From contig CAWBYA010000006.1 in NCBI GenBank assembly GCA_963792895.1, positions 310,001 to 374,000 of the forward strand: 64,000 nucleotides of DNA. The letters run 5' to 3'. Each line of letters starts with the position of its first letter. Positions within the stretch are counted from its first letter, which is position 1. This DNA is from UBA6912 sp963792895. GTDB taxonomy: Bacteria > Actinomycetota > Acidimicrobiia > Spongiisociales > UBA5794. Below the pieces are notes generated by a model. That model searched no databases. It was not told the DNA's origin and was given only the letters and a program-made list of their open reading frames with translations. The translations under genes were made by a program, and so were the position numbers. This document shows, one piece after another, positions 42,609 through 50,066 of this stretch.

Positions 42609-43007
42609 ATGCTTCTGCTCCTTGCCACCCAGGAAGGCCCGACGATCGGCGATTACGAGATCGCACGAGCGGCGGTGGAGTGGATCGAGACCGCAGCCAT
42701 CGTCGTCATCTTGCTCGCAGTAGCGGCTGCGCTCATCGGCGGGGTGGTCGAGCAGGTGAGGACCAACTCTGAAGGCGCGTTCACGACCTTCAAACGGTAC
42801 ATGGCGCGAGGCCTCCTCGTCGGGCTCGATTTCCTGATCGCGGCAGACGTCATCACGACGGTGACGCTCGAGGCGACACTGGAGAACGCGGTCATCCTCG
42901 GGCTCCTCATCGTCATCCGAACCTTCCTGAGCTGGACGTTGGTGCTCGAGCTCGAGGGTCGGTGGCCCTGGCAGACGACGCCGTCGGAACACCACCCAAG
43001 CGTGTAG
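42609..43007 (+). CDS. DUF1622 family membrane protein
   Basis: The 132-residue protein has three membrane helices: VEWIETAAIVVILLAVAAAL, RGLLVGLDFLIAADVITTV and ILGLLIVIRTFLSWTLVLEL. The loop with FKRYMARGLLVGLDFLIAADVI is typical for DUF1622, a family of small membrane proteins of unknown role, widely found next to transporters. It starts at ATG 42609, 154 bases from the divergent SulP gene, so the two could share a regulatory region. Confidence 0.88.
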   Translation: MLLLLATQEGPTIGDYEIARAAVEWIETAAIVVILLAVAAALIGGVVEQVRTNSEGAFTTFKRYMARGLLVGLDFLIAADVITTVTLEATLENAVILGLLIVIRTFLSWTLVLELEGRWPWQTTPSEHHPSV

Positions 43008-43381
43008 GTCTCCGTCGCGTCTTCGCTCAGGACTCCGGATTCGCCCTTCTCGGGACGGGATGGGCGGGGCCAGTCCGTATGGCCGGACCGTTCGGAGTGC
43101 AGACATTCCGGGGCGAGACAGAGATGCCCGTCCCGCCGATGTCGCTGCTTGGAGTGATCGGGCTTGCACGATGACGTCGGCTCCGACGGGGAGCATGTCG
43201 AACACGATCTTGGCATCTGCATCGTCCAGGCGGATGCACCACTATGACACCACAGCACCTGTCACCACCACCCCTGCCAGCGAGCCCTAGTGCTCCGCCC
43301 GGCGAGCGGTGCGGGTCGCTACCCTCCCTCGATCTCGAGTTGGCCCCCATGCCACTCAACGACCACGGCGGGAGACCAACA
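43008..43381. other. 374-base intergenic region
   Basis: Open frames occur on both strands, including a minus-strand stretch reading KIVFDMLPVGADVIVQARSL near 43150-43220, but none has a ribosome site and a complete, typical composition. The last 20 bases contain the GGGAG site of the next gene. I see no RNA gene or repeat. Confidence 0.4.
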
Positions 43382-44152
43382 ATGGGCGCGGCGACAGCGC
43401 AGCCGGCTGCGACCGGAACCACGGGCAATCCTGCCTTCAAGCCCTCACGGTATGAGGACGTGACGGCTGCCGGGGAGCGGACCATGACAGTGACGGGCAC
43501 GGCCGCAAAGGCGCTCCTGTTCACGCTCGTCGTGATCGCCGGCGCCGTGCTCGGATGGTCCCGGGTGACGCCTGACGCAAGCGGTGCCGTGATGTGGCCG
43601 TGGTGGACCTGGTGGGTCGGATTGGCCGCCTTCGCCTTCGCCATCCTCACTCTCGTGCGTCCGGAGTCGGCAGCTCTCACCGGCCTGATGTACTCGGCGC
43701 TTCAAGGGGCCGTGATGGGAGCCATCTCGGCCATCTACGAGATCCGCTGGGACGGCATCGTGAGCCAGGCCGTGATCCTCACGATTGCGGTGCTCGTCGC
43801 GACCCTCGTCTTGTACTTGCTCGGCATCGTGAAGGGCTCCCCGCGACTCGCTCGGGGTGTCTACGTGGCGATGGGCGGTCTGCTCGTGCTCTATCTCTTC
43901 GGGTGGATCCTGACGTGGTTCGGCGTCGATGCTGCCTTCTGGGCGCGCCCGACGTCGTTCGGGCTCTTCTTCAGCGTCGTGATCGTCGGGCTGGCCGCGC
44001 TCAACCTGGTGCTCGACTTCGACACGATCGAGCGGCTCAGCACGTCCGGCGCTCCAAAGCAGATGGAGTGGCTTGCGGCGTTTGGCGTGGTGCTCACGCT
44101 CGTGTGGCTGTATCTGGAGGTATTGCGACTCGTCGCCTTGAGTCGCCAATGA
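43382..44152 (+). CDS. Bax inhibitor-1 / YccA family membrane protein
   Basis: From ATG 43382 (GGGAG eight bases before it) the protein has 256 residues. A hydrophilic N-terminus with NPAFKPSRYE is followed by seven membrane helices. The family regions are ALTGLMYSALQGAVMGAISA, YLLGIVKGSPRLARGVYVAMGG-like segment, and the C-terminal LDFDTIERLSTSGAPKQMEW with the paired acidic residues that control pH-dependent calcium leak in BI-1/YetJ structures. It may act as a calcium or proton leak channel. An upstream ATG at 43349 is possible but less well placed. Confidence 0.93.
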   Translation: MGAATAQPAATGTTGNPAFKPSRYEDVTAAGERTMTVTGTAAKALLFTLVVIAGAVLGWSRVTPDASGAVMWPWWTWWVGLAAFAFAILTLVRPESAALTGLMYSALQGAVMGAISAIYEIRWDGIVSQAVILTIAVLVATLVLYLLGIVKGSPRLARGVYVAMGGLLVLYLFGWILTWFGVDAAFWARPTSFGLFFSVVIVGLAALNLVLDFDTIERLSTSGAPKQMEWLAAFGVVLTLVWLYLEVLRLVALSRQ

Positions 44153-44309
44153 GGGGATTCGCGGCTCACCGGCCACGACGGTGCTCAGCACCCTCCTGGG
44201 GGGCGATGCGTGGTCGAGTCGAGTACCGTTGCCGTCGTCGCCGGCTGGTCCATGGACCCTCGGCGCCCGGACAGCGCCCGTCGCCACGAGACGAGAGGGA
44301 ACCGAACCC

Positions 44310-44591
44310 ATGTGCCTGCTTGCACTTCTCCTTCTTCTTGGCCCGAGGATCACCATGCTCATCTGGTGGCCATTGGCGATGGATCGATGGAAGTCGGCAT
44401 TCGACTCCTTCTGGCTTCCGTTCATCGGCTTTCTGATCGCTCCATGGACGACATTGATGTTCGTGGCGGTTGCGCCGACGGGGTCGATCGTCGGTATCGA
44501 TTGGTTCTTCCTCGGCATTGCGTTCCTTGCCGATTTGGGCAGCTACTCCGGCGGGGCATACGGGAACCGGGATCGGCTGCGGCGCTACTGA
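44310..44591 (+). CDS. Small conserved actinobacterial membrane protein
   Basis: From ATG 44310 the protein has 93 residues and two to three hydrophobic segments. LLLGPRITMLIWWPLAMDRW, then IGFLIAPWTTLMFVAV and FFLGIAFLADLGSYSGGAYG, form a recurring pattern that I recall from small hypothetical proteins in many actinobacteria. Its function is unknown. It lies 157 bases after the BI-1 gene, with GAGAGGG before the start, and faces the RDD gene. Confidence 0.75.
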   Translation: MCLLALLLLLGPRITMLIWWPLAMDRWKSAFDSFWLPFIGFLIAPWTTLMFVAVAPTGSIVGIDWFFLGIAFLADLGSYSGGAYGNRDRLRRY

Positions 44592-44713
44592 GCGCAACGG
44601 GCGCGGCCCATCGAAGCCGTACTCCTCCCTCGGCGTCTCTCGGGCAGCGCTCAACTCATGTCGATGGGCGCCGGGACACCCCAGCGGCAGTCCTCGCCAC
44701 ACGGGGCATCGAC

Positions 44714-45265
44714 CTATGCATCATCTTCGCGACGGATGGAGAGCGCTGCCGTCGCCTGCCGCTTCTCGAGCCACCGAGTGAGCGGTGCGGGCAACTCGGC
44801 TCGCCGCTCACCCCAGTCGTAGACGACCGCGGTTCCTGCGACGACGTCGTGCAGCGCACGGCGCTCCCGCCCGATGAGGATGCCCACGAACCCGAGACCG
44901 AGGACGATGAAGCTCAACGGGAACGCCAGCACCCTGACGAGCGCGCGCCGAGAGGCGAGGGGGGAACCATCTCGGTTCACCACGCGCAACCCAACGACGG
45001 CTTTCGCCGGTGTCCGGCCGGCCAGCGATAGCGAGGCCGTCGAATAGATGAACGCCCACACCGCAAGCGCAACGACCCAGGCGAGCCCTCGGCCCTGATC
45101 GAGGTGAAGGTCGCTGCGCGTGATCACTGAGAGAGCCAGTGACAGCGCTCCGAGCCCGAGCCCGAAGCTCGTGATGATGATGAACCAATCGAGGAGGAAT
45201 GCGGCAAAGCGAGTCACCGCTCCGGCATAGTGGCCCGTTACCAGCTCCCGGCTGCGGCCGGTCAC
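44714..45265 (-). CDS. RDD family membrane protein
   Basis: This 183-residue protein starts at GTG 45265, overlapping the stop of the upstream repeat-protein gene by GTGA. The N-terminal RFAAFLLDWFIIITSFGLGL carries the Arg and Asp of the RDD name, and KAVVGLRVVNRDGSP is the other family landmark. About four membrane helices are predicted. RDD proteins are of unknown or diverse role, with some acting as sodium/proton antiporters. Tight coupling to the nonapeptide-repeat gene suggests one functional unit; in other actinobacteria, from memory, both parts occur in one protein. Confidence 0.9.
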   Translation of the reverse strand: MTGRSRELVTGHYAGAVTRFAAFLLDWFIIITSFGLGLGALSLALSVITRSDLHLDQGRGLAWVVALAVWAFIYSTASLSLAGRTPAKAVVGLRVVNRDGSPLASRRALVRVLAFPLSFIVLGLGFVGILIGRERRALHDVVAGTAVVYDWGERRAELPAPLTRWLEKRQATAALSIRREDDA

Positions 45266-46161
45266 GTCGCAGGCTCCTCGTCGCGGTCCTCGACCGTCAG
45301 TTCGCGGGGCCCAGCGGGCATTTGGTCCGGGTGCCGACCGATGAGGCGATTGACCGTGCGGGACAGCACGACGTCGAGACCAACGCCTTGACGCCGCGCC
45401 AGGTCGAGAGCGGAGCCTGCAACTTCGCCCGTACCGCGGGTGAGCACGTTGCCCACTTCGACGCGCTTCATGACGGCATCGATGTCGATGCGCTCCATGA
45501 GGGCATCGATGTCGACCCTGGCCAAGAGCGCATCGACATCGGCTCGCGCCATGAGTGCGTCGACGTCGACCCGAGCGAGCAGCGCGTTCACATCGACACG
45601 ATCCAGCAAGGCCATGACCTCCACCTGATCGAGTAGCGCGTTCACGTCGACGCGCCCGAGCAACTGGTCGATGTCCACCTGCTCCATGAGGGCGTTGACG
45701 TCGACCTTCTCTACGATCGCCGCCGGATCGATGGACTCGGCGACCACGGGGACGACGACAGCGATGACCTGAGACAGTCGCTCCTCCGCACGACGCCCTG
45801 CAAGCCTCCAGTCGACGCCGACGTCCTCGGTCACCGCGGCCACCACACCGGATGCGACGTCGGACAAGAGTCGTCCCGCGGGGCTTGCGGCGATCAGCCG
45901 GGTCATGCGCCCCGACGCTCTGGCAAGAACCCGAACTCCTGAGACCCCGATCGATGTGACGGCCTCGGCCGTGCGCCCCATGAAGCCCGTTGGCCCGGCG
46001 TGCCCCGGCGACACACCGCGGTCGTCTTCCACCGTGTCGTCGAGGCGCTCTGCCGGGATCTCGATCACTCGGATCTCAGGTGAGCGGTCGGACGGACGGT
46101 CTGCGTGCACCACATCGTGAACGATCTCGACATCCACGTCTTCGGGCGCCTCGCCCTCCAT
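45262..46161 (-). CDS. Nonapeptide-repeat protein coupled to RDD protein
   Basis: From ATG 46161 the protein has 299 residues. A mixed N-terminal half contains a SIGVSGVRVLARASGRM stretch. Residues about 155-250 form ten consecutive nine-residue units with the consensus V-D-V-x-A-L-L-x-R, for example VDVNALMEQ, VDIDQLLGR, VDVNALLAR, VDIDALMER and IDIDAVMKR. After it comes LARRQGVGLDVVLSRTVNRL, a membrane-proximal sequence like that linking such repeats to RDD domains. The repeat is coded with much base divergence, so it is old and kept by selection. The units should stack as short strand-helix or amphipathic elements. The function is unknown; it is coupled by GTGA to the RDD gene. Confidence 0.82.
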   Translation of the reverse strand: MEGEAPEDVDVEIVHDVVHADRPSDRSPEIRVIEIPAERLDDTVEDDRGVSPGHAGPTGFMGRTAEAVTSIGVSGVRVLARASGRMTRLIAASPAGRLLSDVASGVVAAVTEDVGVDWRLAGRRAEERLSQVIAVVVPVVAESIDPAAIVEKVDVNALMEQVDIDQLLGRVDVNALLDQVEVMALLDRVDVNALLARVDVDALMARADVDALLARVDIDALMERIDIDAVMKRVEVGNVLTRGTGEVAGSALDLARRQGVGLDVVLSRTVNRLIGRHPDQMPAGPRELTVEDRDEEPAT

Positions 46162-46254
46162 GCTGCTCCCTGTGTAACTGTGGGCCGGGCACCTCCCGAG
46201 GACACCGCTCGGGGCGGCCTGCCTCAGCACCGCTTCCAGCGAGAGCCTACCGCC

Positions 46255-46384
46255 GCGCTGCACGCGGCGTCACGACGTGAGGCCGCTGCGGTCGTCGAGG
46301 ATCTTGGTGAGGACGGCGCCGCCCGAGACGATCTGTGCGTCGTAGTAGACCCACAACAGGAAAGCCACGGCGCTCCCTGCAGCC
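46255..46384. repeat. Left copy of a 130-base direct repeat (YihY 3' end)
   Basis: This stretch matches 48481-48610 with about six mismatches over 130 bases and the same orientation. It contains the last 40 codons of a YihY-type gene. The repeat pair flanks the DUF2252 gene and an ISL3 relic, so a duplication or recombination event shaped the region. Confidence 0.9.
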
Positions 46385-46430
46385 TCGAGGCCGATGTCTT
46401 CGCAACCCGAGCGACGTACCGGCATGGCGG
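46270..46430 (-). pseudogene. 3' fragment of a YihY family gene
   Basis: The minus strand reads VAFLLWVYYDAQIVSGGAVL and then TKILDDRSGLTS before a stop at 46270, almost identical to the end of the intact YihY protein at 48496. Weaker similarity extends to about 46430. The rest of the gene is missing. The few differences change residues conservatively (for example Glu to Asp), which suggests a diverged paralogue rather than a recent copying error. Confidence 0.8.
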
Positions 46431-46439
46431 GACCGGGTC

Positions 46440-46600
46440 GAGCGGGCCACGTTGGACCTGTCGTGGTCCATACCGCAAGGTGTTCGACGTGATGCTGCCC
46501 GACGCCGTTCAGGTCGCCGACCCGTTCCCGAAGAGGTCATGTCACTGGGTCGCACCATCAGCCGCTGGCGAGACCACACCGACATGACGGAGGTCATCAA
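46440..46600 (+). mobile_element. Relic of an ISL3-family (IS204/IS1001/IS1096/IS1165) transposase
   Basis: Short plus-strand segments in different frames match the ISL3 transposase core: LDLS, then GPYRKVFDVMLPDAVQVADP, then PEEVMSLGRTISRWRD. In intact transposases the last segment lies roughly 100 residues beyond the second, so a large internal deletion and at least two frame changes have occurred. No terminal inverted repeats are visible. It marks an old insertion next to the duplicated YihY fragment. Confidence 0.65.
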
Positions 46601-46917
46601 TCCGGGTCTCCGTGTCGATCACGCGGCCGCCAGCGATCACAACATCAAAGATCATGCCCTCTCCTCGAGGCCGACGTGCCCAGTCGAATGCCCTCCACGG
46701 GGGCTTCTCCTCGCATCGCAAGGTAGGCGTCGATCATATTCGCAATCCATGTCGCGTTGGTCCTGTCGGTCGGGCCTCTGACTCCCAGTCTCGAAGAGAG
46801 CTCGGGCCGGCACCGCCCACCGACGACTCGGACCTGCCCCCACCGCGTCCGAGCGCCACACGTTGCGGGATGGCTATCGTCACGAATGGCCGCCACTGCC
46901 GAGAGGGAGGCGCAGAC

Positions 46918-48309
46918 GTGAGCAGCACGATGGCCACCATCGACGGGTCCGACCCGGGAGCCGTGGGTCGTTCACTTCGGAAGGATGTGCCCCGTTCGAG
47001 CCATGCCGATTGGGCACCAGAGGCGGATCGTCCGGACCCGGTGAGCGTCATAGAGGCCCAGAATGCCGACCGGGTACCGTGGCTCGTTCCACTGCGAAGG
47101 GGTCGGATGTCCGCGTCACCTTTCACGTTCTATCGCGGCTCAGCCGCGATCATGGCATCGGACCTTTCGGCGACTCCGGTCTCGGGATTGACCGTGCAGT
47201 TGTGCGGTGACGCCCACTTGTCGAACTTCGGGGTGTATGGGTCGCCGGAGCGGAACCTCGTGTTCGATTTGAACGACTTCGATGAGACGCTTCCCGGTCC
47301 GTTCGAATGGGACGTGAAGCGTCTGGCGGCCAGCTTCGCCATTGCTGCGCAGTATCGCGGATTCGATCCGGCCCTTCAGCGGTCGTTGGCGGAAGATGTC
47401 ACCCGAGCATATCGGGTTTCGATGCAGGGGTTTTCACGCAAAGGGTGGCTCGACACGTGGTACGACCATGTGGCGGAGCAGGACCTGGTCGAATGGGTGA
47501 GACGGCGCGGCGGTTCGAAGACCCAACTGAAGAAGATCCGGAGAGCGGCCGCCAAAGCGCGGTCACGTGATGCGCTCCGCGCGGCGGTGAAGTTGGTCGA
47601 GAAGACGGATGCCGGCTACCACTTCAAGAGCACCCCACCGGTGTTGGTCCCGATCCGCGAGTTGCCCGAGGCACAGCGACTGGACGATGTCGAGGCGGTG
47701 GTCGAGGGGGCCTTTCGCTCCTATCGGACCAGCCTGAACGACCGTGCCCGCTTTCTCGTGGATCGCTACCGCTTGGTCGATGTGGCGCTGAAAGTGGTGG
47801 GTGTGGGCAGCGTCGGTACGCGGTGCTGGGTGGCCCTTCTCGTGGGACGCGGGCCGACCGACGTTCTGCTTCTCCAGGTCAAAGAGGCCACCGCCTCGGT
47901 CCTCGAAGACCACCTCCCTGGCAGCCGTTTCCAGCTCCACGGTAGGCGAGTGGTCGAAGGACAGCGCCTCATGCAGGCCGCCAGCGACATCTTCCTGGGG
48001 TGGAGTGGTCGGGTGGTCGAACGGCATTACTACTGGCGTCAGCTCAAGGACTGGAAGGGTTCGGTCGACCTCGAGATCGCCAAACCGAAGGGTTTCGGCC
48101 ACTACGCCAGCTTGTGTGGCTACACACTGGCGCGAGCACATGCCGTTTCCGGTGATCCGGCCGCCATCGCCGGCTATCTCGGATCCGGCGATGTATTCGA
48201 CACTGCGATCGGTGAGTTCTCGATGCGGTACGCAGACCAGAATGTGTCCGACTATCGGGCCTTCATGCAGGCGATCGCCGACGGGCTTGCGAGCGAAACC
48301 GATCCCTGA
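46918..48309 (+). CDS. DUF2252 family protein
   Basis: From GTG 46918 (GGGAGG site) the protein has 463 residues, the typical DUF2252 length. It shows MSASPFTFYRGSAAIMASDL, CGDAHLSNFGVYGSPERNLV and FDLNDFDETLPGPFEWDVKR, the hallmark motifs with kinase-like HxxN and DxND-like residues, and later ASDIFLGW and YYWRQLKDWKGS. The family is uncharacterised but has a protein-kinase-like or aminoglycoside-phosphotransferase-like fold signature. A start at ATG 46870 is possible but less supported. The gene sits between two copies of a YihY 3' end and could have been brought in by the event that made the duplication. Confidence 0.9.
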   Translation: MSSTMATIDGSDPGAVGRSLRKDVPRSSHADWAPEADRPDPVSVIEAQNADRVPWLVPLRRGRMSASPFTFYRGSAAIMASDLSATPVSGLTVQLCGDAHLSNFGVYGSPERNLVFDLNDFDETLPGPFEWDVKRLAASFAIAAQYRGFDPALQRSLAEDVTRAYRVSMQGFSRKGWLDTWYDHVAEQDLVEWVRRRGGSKTQLKKIRRAAAKARSRDALRAAVKLVEKTDAGYHFKSTPPVLVPIRELPEAQRLDDVEAVVEGAFRSYRTSLNDRARFLVDRYRLVDVALKVVGVGSVGTRCWVALLVGRGPTDVLLLQVKEATASVLEDHLPGSRFQLHGRRVVEGQRLMQAASDIFLGWSGRVVERHYYWRQLKDWKGSVDLEIAKPKGFGHYASLCGYTLARAHAVSGDPAAIAGYLGSGDVFDTAIGEFSMRYADQNVSDYRAFMQAIADGLASETDP

Positions 48310-48480
48310 GCCGCCGGTGGAGCGACCGACGGCCCTTTCGAGGCGCCGTTGCCGTGTCGTCTGGACGTGGTGCTGTGGAAACGAGGAGCTCGCTCGAACA
48401 CCTACCCGGAGCCGATCGAGGAACTCTCCGATCGGCTCGTCCGTGCCCAGCGTCCGATCGAGGTTCTCTGTGCGGTCGTC

Positions 48481-48610
48481 GCGCCGCACGCGGCGTCACG
48501 ACGTGAGGCCGCTGCGGTCGTCGAGGATCTTGGTGAGGACGGCGCCGCCCAAGACGATCTGTGCCTCGTAGTAGATCCACAGCAGGAAAGCCACGACGCT
48601 CCCTGCAGCC
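48481..48610. repeat. Right copy of the 130-base direct repeat
   Basis: This is the counterpart of 46255-46384, about 95 percent identical, and lies within the 3' end of the intact YihY gene. The two copies are 2226 bases apart in direct orientation, so recombination between them could delete the DUF2252 gene. Confidence 0.9.
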
Positions 48611-49371
48611 CCCGAGACGGACGACGTCGCAAACCGAGAGATGTACCACCCGATGAGCGTCGTTCCGAGTGCGACGAGCGCCGCAGTGATTGCGCCCCCG
48701 ACGAGCGCGTGACGCCACGACACCTCTGCGTACGGCAGCACCCGGTACAGGAGAGCAACAGTCGCAACCCCCAGGGCCCAGGAGCCCGCCGCCGTGATCA
48801 CCCCCGCAAGCGACTCGAACAGCTGGATGTCGCCAGGCACGACGCGCTCGGCCAGACCAACGATGGCTTGAACGAGGAAGCTGCTGAGGAACAGCAAGGC
48901 CGTCGCCAGCGCCACCGCCCCCGACAGCACCCGGCGCCGAATGCTGAACCTGAGCCCGACCCTCACCGGCGCCTCCCAGATCACGTTGAGGGCATCTTGA
49001 AGGGCGATGAAGATGAACGATGCCGCAACGACGGCACCGACCGCTCCGATGAGCCCCAGGCCGGACCTGGATTCGTTGACCCGGTCGACGATGTCGGCGG
49101 CCAGTTGATCGGCGTCGATGTTCGGGATGCCCTCGATCACGCCGCGAACGAATGCGACGGTCTCGTCGACGGAGATGAGCCTCCCGACGAGGGCGGCCGC
49201 AAGAACGAGCAGCGGCACGATCGCAAAGAGCGCGTAGTAGGAGAGGCCGGCACCGAGGCGAATCGCCCGCACGCCACGCCAGTGGCGATAGGCGTCGCCC
49301 AGGATCTCGGCGACGCCCCCAGCAGAGTCGCGGAGGCTCAGCCGGGCCGGGAGGGGCGCCTCATCGGGCAT
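48496..49371 (-). CDS. YihY/UPF0761 family membrane protein
   Basis: The 291-residue protein has the BrkB/YihY layout with six membrane helices. RLGAGLSYYALFAIVPLLVL near 38-57 is the family signature, followed by ALQDALNVIWEAPVR, RVLPYAEVSWRHALVGGAIT and the terminal SVVAFLLWIYYEAQIVLGGA. BrkB was once called ribonuclease BN, but these are now seen as membrane proteins of unclear transport role. The last 38 codons are also present in the pseudogene fragment at 46270. It starts at ATG 49371 and has no coupled neighbour. Confidence 0.92.
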   Translation of the reverse strand: MPDEAPLPARLSLRDSAGGVAEILGDAYRHWRGVRAIRLGAGLSYYALFAIVPLLVLAAALVGRLISVDETVAFVRGVIEGIPNIDADQLAADIVDRVNESRSGLGLIGAVGAVVAASFIFIALQDALNVIWEAPVRVGLRFSIRRRVLSGAVALATALLFLSSFLVQAIVGLAERVVPGDIQLFESLAGVITAAGSWALGVATVALLYRVLPYAEVSWRHALVGGAITAALVALGTTLIGWYISRFATSSVSGAAGSVVAFLLWIYYEAQIVLGGAVLTKILDDRSGLTS

Positions 49372-49483
49372 TGCGGTGGTCCTCGTGTCGCTGGTCGTCG
49401 CAGCAGCCTACGGTTGGTCCACTCGCGACACCAGATGCAGCGCCGCACCGCCCGGCGAGGCGCACCCGCGTGTGGATCGGCAG

Positions 49484-49900
49484 CTACGACTCTGCCGAGT
49501 ACGAAGCGAGCGTTGCGCTCGCCTCGCCGATCAGCTCGAGCGAGCTGCCGGAAATCGAGAACTCCTTGGTGCCGGCGAACGCCTCGAACAGTGCCGTCTC
49601 CTGGGTCATCACGGGCTCCTCGCACGCCCGCAGAGTTGCCGCCACGGGCTGCACGATCGTGAGTGAAGATCCGTCCGCTTCATACGACGTCGTGAAGGCG
49701 TTGCATCCGGTGTTGCCGCTGAGCGTTCCATCGGCGTCGAACGTCAGCGTTGCGATGGCGGTCGGCACGGCGGACGTTCCGTCGACTTCGGTCAGCGTCC
49801 AGGTCTGGTCAGAGAGGCCCACACTGTCACCTCCACACGCCACAACGGTCAGCACGAAGACCCCCAGGATCAGCGCCCAGCGGCCGGTCAATCGGTTCAC
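49484..49900 (-). CDS. META domain lipoprotein
   Basis: From GTG 49900 (GGAGG six bases before it) the protein has 138 residues. The signal peptide ends in a lipobox LTVVAC with Cys about 22. The META domain follows (LSDQTWTLTEVDGTSAVP, then LTFDADGTLSGNTGCNAFTT and TLRACEEPVMTQETALFEAF). META/HslJ proteins are small beta-barrel-like envelope proteins linked to stress tolerance; no enzyme activity is known. It should be anchored on the outer face of the membrane. Confidence 0.92.
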   Translation of the reverse strand: MNRLTGRWALILGVFVLTVVACGGDSVGLSDQTWTLTEVDGTSAVPTAIATLTFDADGTLSGNTGCNAFTTSYEADGSSLTIVQPVAATLRACEEPVMTQETALFEAFAGTKEFSISGSSLELIGEASATLASYSAES

Positions 49901-50066
49901 GTCGGTCCTCCACGTTCTGATGGTCGGGCACGGGGCATACTCACACCCCTGGGCGGTCCACGGGATGTGCGACGCGGCGCCGCTGCGGAGCTGACCCGGG
50001 AGGACAATAGACCTGCCGTCTTCTGCGTGGCTGCCGGTGGGCCCGTCGGCTGCGCGATGTGGAAGA

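Noticed and set aside
43027..43258. Minus-strand frame with KIVFDMLPVGADVIVQARSL
   Set aside because: Only a short part looks protein-like, with no proper start or continuation; kept as a note in the intergenic entry.
45440..45730. The regular 27-base pattern looked like a CRISPR array or satellite
   Set aside because: Units are contiguous, diverged at base level and code the nonapeptide protein repeat; there are no unique spacers.
46600..46917. Open frames on both strands after the ISL3 relic
   Set aside because: They lack ribosome sites and recognisable family motifs; the supported DUF2252 start is GTG 46918.
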